Below are positions 47,467 through 59,303 of a stretch of DNA of 64,000 bases, piece after piece. Under the pieces are notes generated by a model, which was not told the DNA's origin, did no database searches, and saw only the letters and a program-made list of their open reading frames with translations. Location of the stretch: contig JAVYIG010006366.1 in assembly GCA_035222895.1 (NCBI GenBank), positions 55,123 to 119,122 on the forward strand. Direction: 5' to 3'. Every line of letters begins with the position of its first letter. Within the stretch, counting starts at the first letter, position 1. This DNA comes from Strongylocentrotus droebachiensis. Lineage: Eukaryota > Echinodermata > Echinoidea > Camarodonta > Strongylocentrotidae. Both the position numbers and the translations under genes were made by a program.

Positions 47467-48081
47467 GCCCCGTTCACACCGGATCTGCGAAGAGTACGTT
47501 GCGTAGTGTGGTATACCGACTACGCCGAAATTAGGCTGCGTATTCATGAAGGAAAAAATGTTGCTTTGGCGTAGTCCCTGCGTAGGTTATGCGTAGGCTG
47601 GCGTACGATTGCGTTTGGTTACTACCATGTGCATAGGCACCGCGTACCTACGGCGTATGCAATTGGCGTACCTACGCGAATGATTGCGTATAACAAGTGT
47701 AGGGTTGCGTACATTTACGTAGGCTTGGCGTACAGGTTTGCTCACGGTTGCGTGCGGTTGATTACTGTGTGCGCAAGCTTTTACTGTTTCGTCGGACTGG
47801 CGTAGGGTAGCGTACTATTGCGTAAGATTGGCGTACTGTAGCTTAGTGTTGCGTAGTGTTGCGTAGACTTGCGTATAAAATACGTATTTTCTGCGTGTCT
47901 AAACGCCGAATGAACACCCGAAAATTGAACATTTTATCTTCATCTTTTTGCGTCAATCTCGCGTACCCCTTTGCGTCCCTCAGCGTAGAGTGTTACGTAG
48001 GCCAGCGTAGGGCAGCGTACGCTCGCCGCAGTCGGTACGCAACACTACACAACTCTACGCATGGCTCGGTGTGAAAGGGTC
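47467..48081. mobile_element. CGTA-rich TTAA element (615 bp)
   Basis: The left end GCCCCGTTCACACCGG follows TTAA at 47463-47466. The right end, reversed, reads GACCCTTTCACACCG and is followed by TTTA (48082-48085), probably a mutated TTAA. The interior has many GCGTAGG, GCGTACG and TACGC motifs shared with 925-1290. Confidence 0.7.
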
Positions 48082-48399
48082 TTTAGACTTAATAGAAGAC
48101 AAATGCTGGCAGCAAAAGATTGTAATCATCGAGATCACGAATGGAAAGCATCACAAGAATACCAAGAAAAGGAGTAATGGAAGAGAGGAAAAGGGGGAGT
48201 GAAATCATAAAGATTAAGGGTAACCTTGGTACCAAGAAACTATCGAGGAATGGCAAGAAATAGAGAGAAATGTGCGTATGTGCTGTGAGTGTGTGAAAGA
48301 AAGATTAAAATTTAAAGAGAAAGAGGAGAGGGATATTTAGGGTGAAGAGAAAATTGCAATAGACATACTTACCACCACACCACCCAACCTCAGCACCTT

Positions 48400-48715
48400 C
48401 GTATCACCGAACCTTGCCCCCGGGGTGGGTGGGGGGGGGGGTGGATACTCAGATTTGGCTTGGACGGGGGTGTGCCTACCCATTATTAAGGGTCATTTGG
48501 GGGGGGGGTTCTCGAAATAATGGCCCATTTTTCGGGTTTTTCACGAAAAAAAAAAAAAAAAGGACCTATGATTAGGGATATTTTCGTTAAAAATGGGACC
48601 CGTGTTTAGGGATTCTTTGTCAAAAAGTGACCCATTAGAGCGGCACATCCCCGTAGGTCTTGATATGTGAGTATTCCCCCCCCCCCCCCCCCCCCCGGCC
48701 CACGCATCTTAAAAG
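48400..48715. repeat. Poly-G/poly-C bounded repeat, copy 1
   Basis: G runs near 48430 and 48499, an A run near 48546 and a C run of about 20 near 48676-48696. GACCCATTAGAGCGGCAC and ACCCGTGTTTAGG have near matches at 63225-63285, so both are copies of one family. Confidence 0.6.
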
Positions 48716-48959
48716 GAGAGCTACGATTAATCTGGATTGATTGCAAGTCTGCAGTTAATCTCAAACTTGCAAAATCTCTTAACTTGGAAATGTGAATCAA
48801 CGACGAAGTCATATTGAGTTTTAACAAAAAAAAGAGGGGGGAGGTACAAATCCGAAAACTTTCGGACCAGTACAAAATATAGTTGTCTGATTTGATTTCT
48901 CAGGGGACCCTTTCGGCGGAAAATATGAAAAGGAAGGATCGTTTTTGTTTTACTTTATC

Positions 48960-49335
48960 GTATGGGACATTATAGGTATGGGACATCCAGGTGTATCCCT
49001 TGGAACCCCCTCCCCCTTCGATCTGCGACGGCAACCCAGCGACTGGCACAGAGACGACTACTCATCTGTTTGAAAGGATCACTGTTTTCTTCTTGTTTTG
49101 TTACACTTAAGATCTTAATGAATCAAATCAAATCAATACAAACACAATCCAATCCAATATTTATTACACAGGGTCCCTCTTCATCTTTTTCTCTCCCACT
49201 CTCAGTTTGCTATATCTCCCCCCTTAACTTCCTTCTTTTCTATCTCTCTCTCTCTCCCTCCCTTCTTCTCTCTTTCTTTCCCTCTCTCTCTTCTCTGCTT
49301 CTCCTCTCTCTTTTTCCCTCCCCCTCTCCCCATTT
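48960..49335. repeat. AATCA tail-like repeat and CT-rich tract
   Basis: (AATCA)n-like sequence near 49119-49160 is followed by a pyrimidine-rich tract at 49180-49330. The frame across it is low-complexity. Confidence 0.5.
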
Positions 49336-49379
49336 TCATTACCTTGGAAATACCCTTGTCATCATTTCCTTTCACTGAA

Positions 49380-52300
49380 GCTCATTTAATCTTTAAAAAA
49401 CACTGAAACATAAGAAATGATACACATGGGCCTTCTATAACCTCCTTTTTCAATGTGCACATTAAGAAGCAATATTTAATTCATATTGGGCTACAATGAT
49501 AAGCTTGATGTTTACATTATTGATGCATTTACAAAACATCACAAAGACATAGAGCATGAACATATTAATTCGCATTGTGATTTCATAAACTTTCCAAAGC
49601 AGCCATAAACATTATAAAACGTTCATTAAAAAATCAACCTATAGTATTTTTACACTTCTGTCACAAGTTTTTAAAAAAAAGGATATATCTCACATCTTTT
49701 ATGAATTGTCCCAATAAAAACTTAACGGAAGGAAAGTTGTATAAAATGGCGTTTCAAACAAGGGAACAGATAAAAATTACGTATTTTCTCCTAAAAATTG
49801 TGATATTGGGAACTTATATCCCCCATTTCTTTGGTGTTGAGGGCATCTGTTATGAATGCCTGGAGTGCATATCGACCACAAGCCAGAAGAGCATTAACTC
49901 ATTATGATATATTACCACACATTTAAAGTCCTTTTTGCACCGAACAGGCAATAAATAGGAGATATCTTATTACATAACAAATGATTTTTTACGAAACAAC
50001 CCTGTGAAAATAAGGTTACATAAGATGTCTCTGAATGGTCGATTGCTACCTGTAAGTCCTACCTGTAACCTTTACTGGCAAGCAGAGCTGGGTAGAGGGA
50101 AGGGGGTTATAAATCATGGATATCACATACTCTTTTCTGTGGGAGGACTGTCTACACATTTGGAAGATTTACATGCTGATCCAATAAGCAATATTAATTG
50201 CACAGATTTTCACAGCAACTTTTTTCTTATTCTATAAACACCACAATCATTTCTTTCATCATTACATGTACCCAGCTTATATGCTTCGATATCACATTTC
50301 ATTTGTTATTTTTTGTGATTTCTTGATGAATAAGTTCTGATTAATTTCATAATTTTGGTGATTTATATGTACACATATTGGCTCATTATAATGGGCGAAG
50401 GGTACATTATAGTTAATGATCACTTTACTGATGACAAGAATTTATTTATTAAGACAACAAGACTTCATTCATGCCATGTTTTTTTCTAAATCTAAAACAT
50501 ATACCTGGAAGCGATTCGAGTTATTTGACACTATCATCCTATTTACAATCTGGTACAGAAGGAAATTACCTATATTACAGCGAAATTGAGCTATGCAAAA
50601 TTTAATTGTAATATGACAGAATTTTAACTTTGTATTTTTTTAATGTTAAGACTACCATACAGCAAACACCGCACACAATTATTATTTTTTCAATCCACCA
50701 TAAATTTGATTGATAACAAATAATGTCATGCAGTAAAAACTCTGGGAACATTCCGATCTAAAAATACAAAATGAATCGATTCATCAATAATCAATCAAAC
50801 AATTATACGAGTCCAGTATTACCTACTATTTGAGATTCAGAATCACATATCAAAAAATTATGATTTTGCAACCCATAATCGAGTTTTCCATAAAGAAAAC
50901 AATTCACTCATATTATTTCATGGCTTCCTCCAAAAACGATATAGATGTTGAAATTTACCCTTTTTAAAATCTAGGCAAGATTTATTTTCAAATACCCCGC
51001 AGAAAAATAATACATGATGTACTTTTCAATAATTAGTTCATAAATCGCAATTACTCTTCAGCCCAAACTTGAAATTGTAGATGAACATGTATCACTATTA
51101 TACAAAATTGCCACAATTTTTTTTTTCTCACTCGTTTCCAACTGAACTGCTGGCAGGCTATAAAGAAGAAATGATTACAAACATGTGAAATGAGGAACCA
51201 AGGTTGAATGAGAATAGTGAGAAAAAAGAGAAGAACTTATCCCATACAGTCCTAACAATTTTCAAGATTTCACCCTTTTTGGCAATTTCAATTTCAATTT
51301 CAATGTCTTAATTTTGTAAATTGCTCTGACTACTGCAATCATAAAAAATACACTTAATTTGGTATCACAATTGCAAGTGAGCACTGGCAACTTATTGAAA
51401 TATTGTTGACCAAAATACATCAGTACATGAAACTTAAATTAATATCATTTCTAATTTTCTATAATTGAATACATAATGAATACAACACAAATTTATCGAA
51501 AAGTACATTAATCTAAAAGTTGGAATACTCTACACAGAATACATAATTACCCTGAAATAAAAAGGAAAAGATACTTGATAATCCACATGAAGGACAAAAA
51601 TAGTGATTTTACATTATGTCTAAAATTTTCTGCAAAATAGTATTCTAGGTTGACGTAGTGCTTAATAGAACGATGATATCTTTAAGAGCTATACAGATCT
51701 ATCTCCTGGGTTCAGGTTTCGGATTCAGGTTTGATTGCACACAATGTATGCACATTCTCCACTCCCTGTGCTGTGCTGCAGCCAGGTGCCATTCACAGTG
51801 CTAAGCAAACTACAATGACTGTTACATCCTACCCAATGCTTCAGCTTCTATCTCTCACATAATCAGCAATTGAGTATCTCACAAACATTTAAGACAAATG
51901 AACCGACAGCTGTAATTACACAGTTTACACGTACAAAATTATCAAGCATCTGATATCATTATCATCTCCGGAGGCAAAATATGATTTGTTTGTTTGTTTG
52001 TTTGATTTGGATGTGAACATATTTTCAGATTCGTTCTGTAAATGATGGAATAGAATTTTAACTGACCCACACTTTGAAAAAAAAAATGTGGATATAATAC
52101 TGATATTTGACGGCAATTTCCACCACATTACTTCATAGCCTATACATGTACATACATAGTGTATATACATGTAAGTATATGAACACACCTTGACTGCACA
52201 TACAGTACATACATTGTTACATCAAAAACGTTGCTTGTGTGCAAACAGACAAAAACAGTTAAAATATGTAAGGAAATTTGAAGCTATAATGAAACATCTT

Positions 52301-54700
52301 GATTAAGGCACATTTGTTGCACAGGACCTACAACTAATTAATTTTGACAAAGACAAATCAGTATACATGTACACTTGCTCAACTTGTATGTAATTATACT
52401 TCAAGTATCTAAACATAGTTATGAAAATTCTGTGTCATGTTCAAAACAAATCATTCAGACTGAAATCATTAAAAGTGAAATGAGTGTGGGGTGCTCAATG
52501 ATTAATATCAAGTTTAAAATGAAGGGGGAAGAAGGAGTAAAATAAAAGTCTTTTTTTTTAATGAAATAAAATAAAATAATCGTGCAAACGTACAATAACA
52601 AGATCCATAAAATGTAAAAATATTAGACAACTTATGGAAATGTGTGAAGTACAGACTGTATACTAAACATTGATCACCGGTCAGACGGTCACTCAAGTGG
52701 ATTGGTTCATTTCAAAGGTACTGTAGCCTTAAAGGGAAAATAAAGGGCACAGCCAGGAAATATTGTAGGAAGAAAATGTAATTAACATGCCAATGGCCAA
52801 GCTTGTTGAATACAACTGCTAAGATAGTACTTCATTTCATTGCTTAAAATATCAAACTATACCTACAGCTAAAAGAACATTTTTACACTTTCAGAAATCT
52901 TATTTCAGTGATTCTAAAAATCTACTTGTAAATTTTTTTGTAAAGGGGTCATGAAATATCAAAGAGAGATTACATACACAGAACACGTGTTTTAACACTT
53001 GATTTGTGGATAATAAATAAGACTTAAAAGCCCAAGCATATCTACAATTTTCCTTTAAAAATGTTAACCTTACAAATATTTACAAACAATATACATGTAA
53101 ATCCTTATTGCAGAATTTAAATTCCTTATCAAAGAACACACCATTTGAATCAGTAAAGAAAGATAAAGAAAACATGATGCCTATATGCATATATTTCATG
53201 AATATTCATCAGAGTTTCACTGCTTTCATGGAAAATATAATGATATACACAGGGAGGGGGGAAGGCGGATTCAAACTTAAATCCCTTATAAAATGATTAA
53301 ATAGTTGTATCAAAATTTGATCCAGGATTTGTTTACAGAAGCTAATACTAAGAAATTCAGTTAAGTAGAATTTAAGCAATGTGTACTGACAGAATTCAAA
53401 GAAAATTTGTTTTCTAACCATATTTCTCTCCACTGTATTTGACATTGTACACAAATCGATTTCAGATACAAACAAAAATAAAACAACTCATCACAGAACT
53501 ATAACTACAAAGTAGATTAATGCCCTTTTGGCTCTAAACATACATGTTGTATACAGATCGGTAGGCATTCGGTCACACACTGTTACAACCATTAACTGTC
53601 AATCATTTGTTAGCTGTAATTAACAAACAGTGCTTTTAATACATTCACATGTATTTATTATTTATGAAATGTATGTGAATCAAGCTGAACAAGAAAAGAT
53701 ACTGTGTCTGTATCATGTACTGTATGCAATACAAACAAATCAATCCTTTAAGTCGATTGCTTAAAGGACCCATCTCCCTCTTCTTGCCAATGAAATAATA
53801 ATTTGCAGAAAAAACATATCCTTATGACTTATGAAACATTATCACATAAAATTGTCTCCTAAAACTATACGAGTCATTTAAATAGTTAAGGATAAAAAAG
53901 AGGACAAACAAATATTTCCTATCAAGACCTGACGGAAGTTGAACTTGAGTTAAATGATGTGCGGGGTTGTGTGTACATTTGCGTCTAATTAGTCTCACTT
54001 TACCTTTATTCAGAGTGCATTTAAAATACCAAAATGGCACCCCCAACATACAGTGCAAAGTACATTTTGGGCGATTGTTCTCTCTAAAGACTTGTTGAAA
54101 TACCACCCAATGCCTATGAGTAAGAATAGAATTGGTACCATACTCGACCTTTGTCATGCGACTTTCATTTTGATTGAGAATCATCTGAGACTGTTCTGAC
54201 AAGGCTTACAAAGCATTCAATAGCGATTTATACACGCAAAGTCTCGTTCATATATGATGTGATGAAGCAATGGGGCAAAATATGTGTAGTACACTTCACA
54301 TCTATCTCCATCTTATATACATGGTTAAAAAAGTGAGTTCGCCTAGCACCTTCTTTGGAAACAAATACTGTACTTAGTCCTTCATCCCCATTTGCAGGTC
54401 ATTTACACATTAAAAAAAATAATTAAAGGCCATATTTCACTGAATCACATGTGAACATGCCTTTACATGTACACAGGTTGTGTGTTTACACAATCGGAGA
54501 ATTGTACTCGATCTTCGTACAGTTCATGACAGGCAGCATGAAGTAGCTTGTGGGATGGTAATGTTTTCTTATCAATGACTGATAACTCAAGAATTTCACT
54601 TAGCCAATGTTGTCTGCTTGGATCTAAAAGGGCGTTAACTCATACACTTTGATACCCTTCTGGCTCTCAACAGATAATATATCACTGATGTTATTGTTTG
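49380..54700. other. Gene-poor AT-rich stretch; possible long 3' UTR of the claudin-like gene
   Basis: No coding frame on either strand is supported. There are few obvious repeats compared with the rest of the window, which is unusual here. It lies directly downstream (minus strand) of the last coding exon at 56247, so part of it could be 3' UTR, but no polyadenylation site could be fixed. Frames near 49701, 50004, 53209 and 53822 were considered and set aside. Confidence 0.35.
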
Positions 54701-54707
54701 ACTCTGG

Positions 54708-55008
54708 AGGGTGTTTCACAAAGACTAAGATCAAATTTAAGTTGGACTTGACCATGGCAGGCCGTTCATGCCACTGTTTGCTCTCACCATTTACTGGCAT
54801 TGGCTTCTCAAGGGACGTACAAATCATGGTCACAAATCTACAGAAGTTACTTTTTTTTCCTTCAATAATGAAAACAAATAAAATTTCATTATTGAAGGAA
54901 AAAATATAATCTACAGATCATAGTGGTGAGAGCAACCAGTGGCATGGTTGATCTGCCATATTTAAGTCCAACTTAAAGTTGATCTTAGTATTTGTGAAAC
55001 ATCCCCCT
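54708..55008. mobile_element. Long-inverted-repeat MITE with central hairpin, copy 1
   Basis: The left arm from GGGTGTTTCACAAAGACTAA and the right arm ending TGTGAAACATCCCC are imperfect inverted repeats of about 80 bp. At the centre, TTTTTTCCTTCAATAATGAAA and its exact reverse complement form a second, perfect hairpin (about 54849-54903). The family recurs at 58312-58806. Confidence 0.8.
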
Positions 55009-55009
55009 G

Positions 55010-56246
55010 ATATGGAAATTCTATCAATAAATGATAACTCAAGAATTTCATGTGACCAAGATTGTTTATCATTGATGTCATTGTTTCAGATATGACGTGG
55101 GAATTCCATGTCTGTGACGAGAGAATGAGAGATGTACATGTACATGGTTAATTTGAAAGAAGAATGAAGGACTTTGGACTTCCATGACAAACACTTCATA
55201 GTAGATAAAACTTCATGACAAAATATAAGCTTGTATTTCTGTGTTTTCATATGAATTTCATGAATTGCTGTAGGATGGCAAACTTGACACCCTGCAAAGA
55301 TATTATCACCCTGTCCTCAATGGCGGTTCTATATAAAAAAAAAGGATCACACAAATGTGTCGATGATTGCTACAAGTACTCGCATTAGCAAATTGTTTGG
55401 GGAACATGTAGGTTGTATAGATGAATGCCTGACTTTATACAGGCCTTGCTTATGATTGTTTTGCACGGAGATGAATACAGAACATAACAGAGCATGTGTG
55501 TGGCAACAGATGATTCTAATAGTATCACGTGTGTAACCTGGATATACCACACTAAAGGGAGGGCTTAAAGCAACAACAAAAAAATAAGCTAAAACAATGA
55601 ATTGCAACAAGTGACAAATGGTTATTATAAGGCTCTGACAAACTCCAACAGTAATCCAAAACCCATCGCATTCAATTGTAGCCTGTAACTTTGATAACAA
55701 AGGCCCTTTTAAAATGAAATCAGGAGGCTGAGCAATTCTGATTCTGAAAAGTTCTTAAGCGTTGATTGACAGTCCCTCACATGGCAACTTTAGCCGGTTG
55801 GATACAATTTGACTAAAAATAACACACACTTTCATATGAATTCAGTTCGAGTTATCTTCAACGAGTTATCTTCAACGGGTTAATACCTTTTAGGAGAGGA
55901 TCCATGTCAAAGCCCCACTGCACTACTTATAGCTACTTGCACCCTCTATACAGTCAACAATGCCTAAGCAGTACCCCTTGATCCCCCATGATGCCCTTTT
56001 TCTTATGTTAACTTAGAACTGATTTGATGAGATAACCACCTGCCAGTGACCTTGCAGGGAGGTCTAATCCCTCCTGGCCAAACAAGTGCAGATAGGCTTT
56101 AAGAAGGGTCTACAGGGCCACAGCTCTGGATACAAGAAGAGGTCTTGACTTTCGTTTCTAGGGTGGACAGGAATCACAGACGTCCATTTTGGTTTACTGA
56201 TCTTGTAAAATAAGTTCATCAGTTACCTCTCACGTCGCTAAATGCA
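55010..56246. other. 3' flank or 3' UTR of the claudin-like gene
   Basis: No coding frame supported. AGTTATCTTCAACG is directly repeated near 55851 and 55866. Probably transcribed as 3' UTR of the minus-strand gene, by position only. Confidence 0.35.
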
Positions 56247-56470
56247 TCACTCCATGGTGCCTCCGTTAGTATACACCGTCTTCTCGCTGTAGTGGATCTC
56301 TTGCGTGTCCGGGGCGACGATGAAGACGATGCCGGCCGCGACCTCCATGAAGAAGACGCCCAGGGCTAGACCCCACCCCCAGTGAAGGTCAAAGTTGGTC
56401 CGGCCAAGAACCACGTCCCCAGCGAGGAACTTTGTCGGGAAGATGATGAGAGGAAGAAGCTGGCACATGG
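56247..56470 (-). CDS. PERP/TMEM47-like tetraspan protein, coding exon 3 (last)
   Basis: Encodes the second base of codon 129 to residue 202 and the stop. The acceptor TTTCTCTAG precedes CCATGTGCCAG; intron phase 1 matches the upstream donor and restores Ala129. The sequence continues helix 3 (LLPLIIFPTKF, residues 133-143), crosses a loop with HWGWGLALG (158-166, compare the NWGYGLAWG-like motif of TMEM47 and PERP), then helix 4 (about 163-181) and a short cytoplasmic tail. The Pro-Thr-Lys after helix 3 matches the Tyr-Pro-x-Lys position of PERP and TMEM47. Confidence 0.9.
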
Positions 56471-56544
56471 CTAGAGAAATTTGAAATAGCATATCATTCA
56501 AAATGTTTGATTTACAATTTACACTAGAGATTAAGCATTCTGAA

Positions 56545-56715
56545 GAAATAATAATAATAAAAAAAAGGGTGCTTATAAGGCACTCTCCACCGAAGTCTCT
56601 AAGCGCTATAACAAACAAAATACAATGACAGACAATTACATATAAAATTACAAATAAAGCTACAAATTACAATACATATGAAATATACATCAATGTGAGC
56701 AGAATCATAAAATAA
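56545..56715 (-). mobile_element. CR1/Rex-like LINE 3' end fragment in intron 2
   Basis: Shares CCGAAGTCTCTAAGCGCTAT and following sequence with 40665-40790, and has an (AAT)n tail near 56549-56561. Only the 3' UTR is present. Confidence 0.75.
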
Positions 56716-56835
56716 GTCCACGGTACAGCCATACATATATTGATCATTGTGTGCTCCATACATTAATTCACAACACTTCTACAAGGATGCATTTATAAAC
56801 TAGATGGACCTTCGACCGCGCGCAGTCGAAAATGA

Positions 56836-57722
56836 TGCCTCCGCCATGGAGCAATTTTACAAACCAAAACAGAAGCGAGCTATTTTTGCATACATAATGA
56901 GCCCTGTGACCTTTGACCTTGGATCTCGTGACCCCAAAATCTAATCAGTTCATTGGCTCTGCAAGGTACAGTACATATATGACCCAAGTTTGGCGGAATC
57001 CATCAATGGGTTCTTGAGAACACGTTCACAAGCATTTTTGCATACATAATGTGACCTTTGACCTTGGATCTCGTGAGCCCAAAGTCTAATCAGTTTATTG
57101 GCTGTGCAAGATACATACATGACCCAAGTTTGGCGGGAATCCATCAATGTGTTCTTGAGATAACGTGATCACAAGCTATTTTGCATACATAATGAGCCCT
57201 GTGACCTTTGACCTTGGATCTCGTGACCCCAAAATCTAATCAGTTCATTGGCTCTGCAAGATACATACATGACCCAAGTTTGGCGGAAATCCATCAATGG
57301 GTTCCTGAGATAACGCGATCACAAGCTATTTTGCATACATAATAAGCCCTGTGACCTTTGACCTTGGATCTCGCGACCCCAAAATCTAATCAGTTCATTG
57401 GCTCTGCAAGATACATACATGACCCAAGTTTGGCGGGAATCCATCAGTCGGTTCTTGAGATAACGCGATCACAAGCTATTTTGCATACATAATGAGCCAT
57501 GTGACCTTTGACCTTGGATCTCGCGACCCCAAAATCTAATCAGTTCATTGGCTCTGCAAGATACATACATGACCCAAGTTTGGCGGGAATTCATCAGTCG
57601 GTTCTTAAGATATCGCGATCACGAGAACGGGACGTACGGACTGGACGGACGTACGTACGTAGTACGGACGGACGGACAACCAGAAAACATAATGTCTCCG
57701 GCTACTTCGTAACGGAGGCATA
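56836..57722. mobile_element. Non-autonomous element with five 150-bp internal tandem repeats
   Basis: The outer ends TGCCTCCG and CGGAGGCA are an 8-bp inverted pair. Inside, a 150-bp unit is repeated about five times (GCATACATAATGAGCCC starts near 56888, then about every 150 bp). Each unit holds TGACCTTTGACCTT, at 56907, 57052, 57202, 57352 and 57502. The right end has a GGAC-rich tract (57632-57678). It lies in intron 2 of the claudin-like gene. Confidence 0.8.
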
Positions 57723-57819
57723 AAAATCTCATCTTGCCCTTTCTTCTCAAAGATGAGAAAGCTCACAAATTATTTATCATCTTTACCAGAAGTCAACCTT
57801 CTCTTGAAGTGGGCCCTGT

Positions 57820-57962
57820 TTCATAAAACATGTTAGCAATTACAAATGCTACATTTCTATGACAAATTTGCTCTCAACCACTCAAATGCCACGATTTCAG
57901 TAGCTATAAATAACAGATATTGTAATTTGTTCTTGATAACAATATTAATGAAACAGAGCCCT
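57820..57962. mobile_element. Small MITE next to the exon 2 donor
   Basis: GGGCCCTGTTTCATAAA at the left and, reversed, AGGGCTCTGTTTCATTAA at the right bound about 140 bp. It ends about 19 bp from the exon 2 splice donor. Confidence 0.65.
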
Positions 57963-57980
57963 GGTATGGGACTAACTTAC

Positions 57981-58124
57981 CAGCCAATAATGCTAGAACC
58001 CCAGCAACGATGAAGATTCTTGAGAATTGCTGACCTTTGACGAATGATATGATGGCAGCAAAGATAGCGATGATTAGAATAACGAGAGATACCAGGGCAA
58101 AAGCTCTCGCTGCTGTCAACCATG
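57981..58124 (-). CDS. PERP/TMEM47-like tetraspan protein, coding exon 2
   Basis: 144 nt between acceptor TTTCCCACAG and donor GTAAGT, phase 1 at both ends. Encodes residues 81-129: a Trp-Leu-Thr-Ala-Ala-Arg start, helix 2 (about 86-109), a short basic loop (KGQQFSR) and the start of helix 3 (IFIVAGVLALLA). Open frame beyond the donor is intronic. Confidence 0.9.
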
Positions 58125-58311
58125 CTGTGGGAAAGATTTGTGAAATATAGAAGGTTAATCATTTCAATCTAAATACTGAGCACTCTTAGGTCTGTAAAAA
58201 TACAGAGATTGATTCATGTAGTAGTAGAGACTTAAATGTAGAACTCGAACTATCAACATCTACCATCCTGAAAAATGAAAATTATTCATTTTCAAATCAC
58301 ATAACATTTGG

Positions 58312-58806
58312 GGGTGTTTCACAAAGACCAAGATCAATTTTAAGTTGGACTTAACTATGACAAGCAATTCATGCCACAGGTTGCTCTCACTTTTGTTCTC
58401 TCAATAATGTTTTCCTTCAATAATGAACAATAAAAAAATGTAAATTCTGTAGATTTGTGACCGAGATTTATACATGTACGTCCCTTCAGAGACCAATACC
58501 AGTAATGGTACAATACAATACAATAAAGTCATTTCTATAGCGCTCTTACAAACTAACTGTTGTTTCACAGCCCTTTACATAAAAGTTATCAAAGAATCTA
58601 TTGTTGATCATGGTCAAAGCGGAGAGTTTTGAGACATTTTCGGAAGACATTCAGCGAAGGTGCTAATCAAATAAAAACGTGGAAGCTCATTCCAGAATCG
58701 AGGAGCACATGCATGGAAAGCATTGTCGCCAGTGGCATGAATAGCCTGCAATAGTTACCGGTAAGTCCAGCCTAAAGTCGATCTTAGTCTTTATGAAACA
58801 CCCCCT
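58312..58806. mobile_element. Long-inverted-repeat MITE, copy 2, interrupted by a LINE 3' end
   Basis: Left GGGGGTGTTTCACAAAGACC and right TTTATGAAACACCCCC match the family at 54708. The middle (about 58505-58745) holds a (CAATA)n tail and a minus-strand match to a LINE carboxy terminus (CAPRFWNELP near 58715-58686, then CLPKM, i.e. a frame change). Nested in intron 1 of the claudin-like gene. Confidence 0.7.
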
Positions 58807-58819
58807 TGGTGTCATAAAA

Positions 58820-59300
58820 AAGTTATGACCAATCCAATCTATCATCAACCTTTCAATCAATCAAATAGTAAACATGCGTTATGTACACAGTTGTGATTGA
58901 AATACGGTACTCAAGTTGCAAACGATGTGGAATAATGTAGTACTAGAATAATGTAAATATTGTCCATGAATTCTTGATATATTTGCAAACATCACAAGCC
59001 TCCTACCCCATTAGTAGCTGAATATTCACCTATTGATTGGAGAGTGTGTACTGTAAAGTCCAGAATGGTAACAGAATCCAGTGACAGGATTAATTTTACT
59101 ATTGGTCAGTTTACTCAGTTATGCTGCAACTGGTAAAGCATATAAAACACACAGGGATGCCAGTTAGAATTGATCAGAGGGCCTGAAAATCACCTAGAAT
59201 GAGCTATTTCGTACATAAAAACCTAAACTATGGCCTGAATTCAAGCTATTGCCTAAAAATTGACATCCCTGAAAACAGTTATTAATAGGGGAGATTAATT
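58820..59300. other. Remainder of intron 1, claudin-like gene
   Basis: No further feature recognised apart from the exon 1 donor at 59303. Confidence 0.5.
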
Positions 59301-59303
59301 TAC

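Larger units (their letters stand above)
37545..48385 (+). repeat. Tandem segmental duplication, unit 3 (contains broken TLR copy)
   Basis: Collinear with unit 1 from the block at 37560 (matching 8475) to the purine-rich tail near 48165-48380 (matching 16490-16740). It is interrupted by a Harbinger-like element (39572-40283), a LINE 3' end (40610-41100), a decayed LINE (44870-46770) and a run of TTAA elements (46775-48081). It is the most heavily invaded unit. Confidence 0.8.

Noticed and set aside
53822-54202. 126-codon frame on the minus strand in the gene-poor stretch
   Set aside because: Starts at a non-ATG codon, has no recognised domain, and no splice or repeat context supports it.
56840-57640. 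Evenly spaced repeats that could suggest a CRISPR array
   Set aside because: The 150-bp units are repeated in full without unique spacers, and the DNA is clearly eukaryotic.
56950-57723. Frames across the 150-bp repeats
   Set aside because: The period is a multiple of three, so frames stay open by chance; the sequence is intronic and matches mobile element structure.
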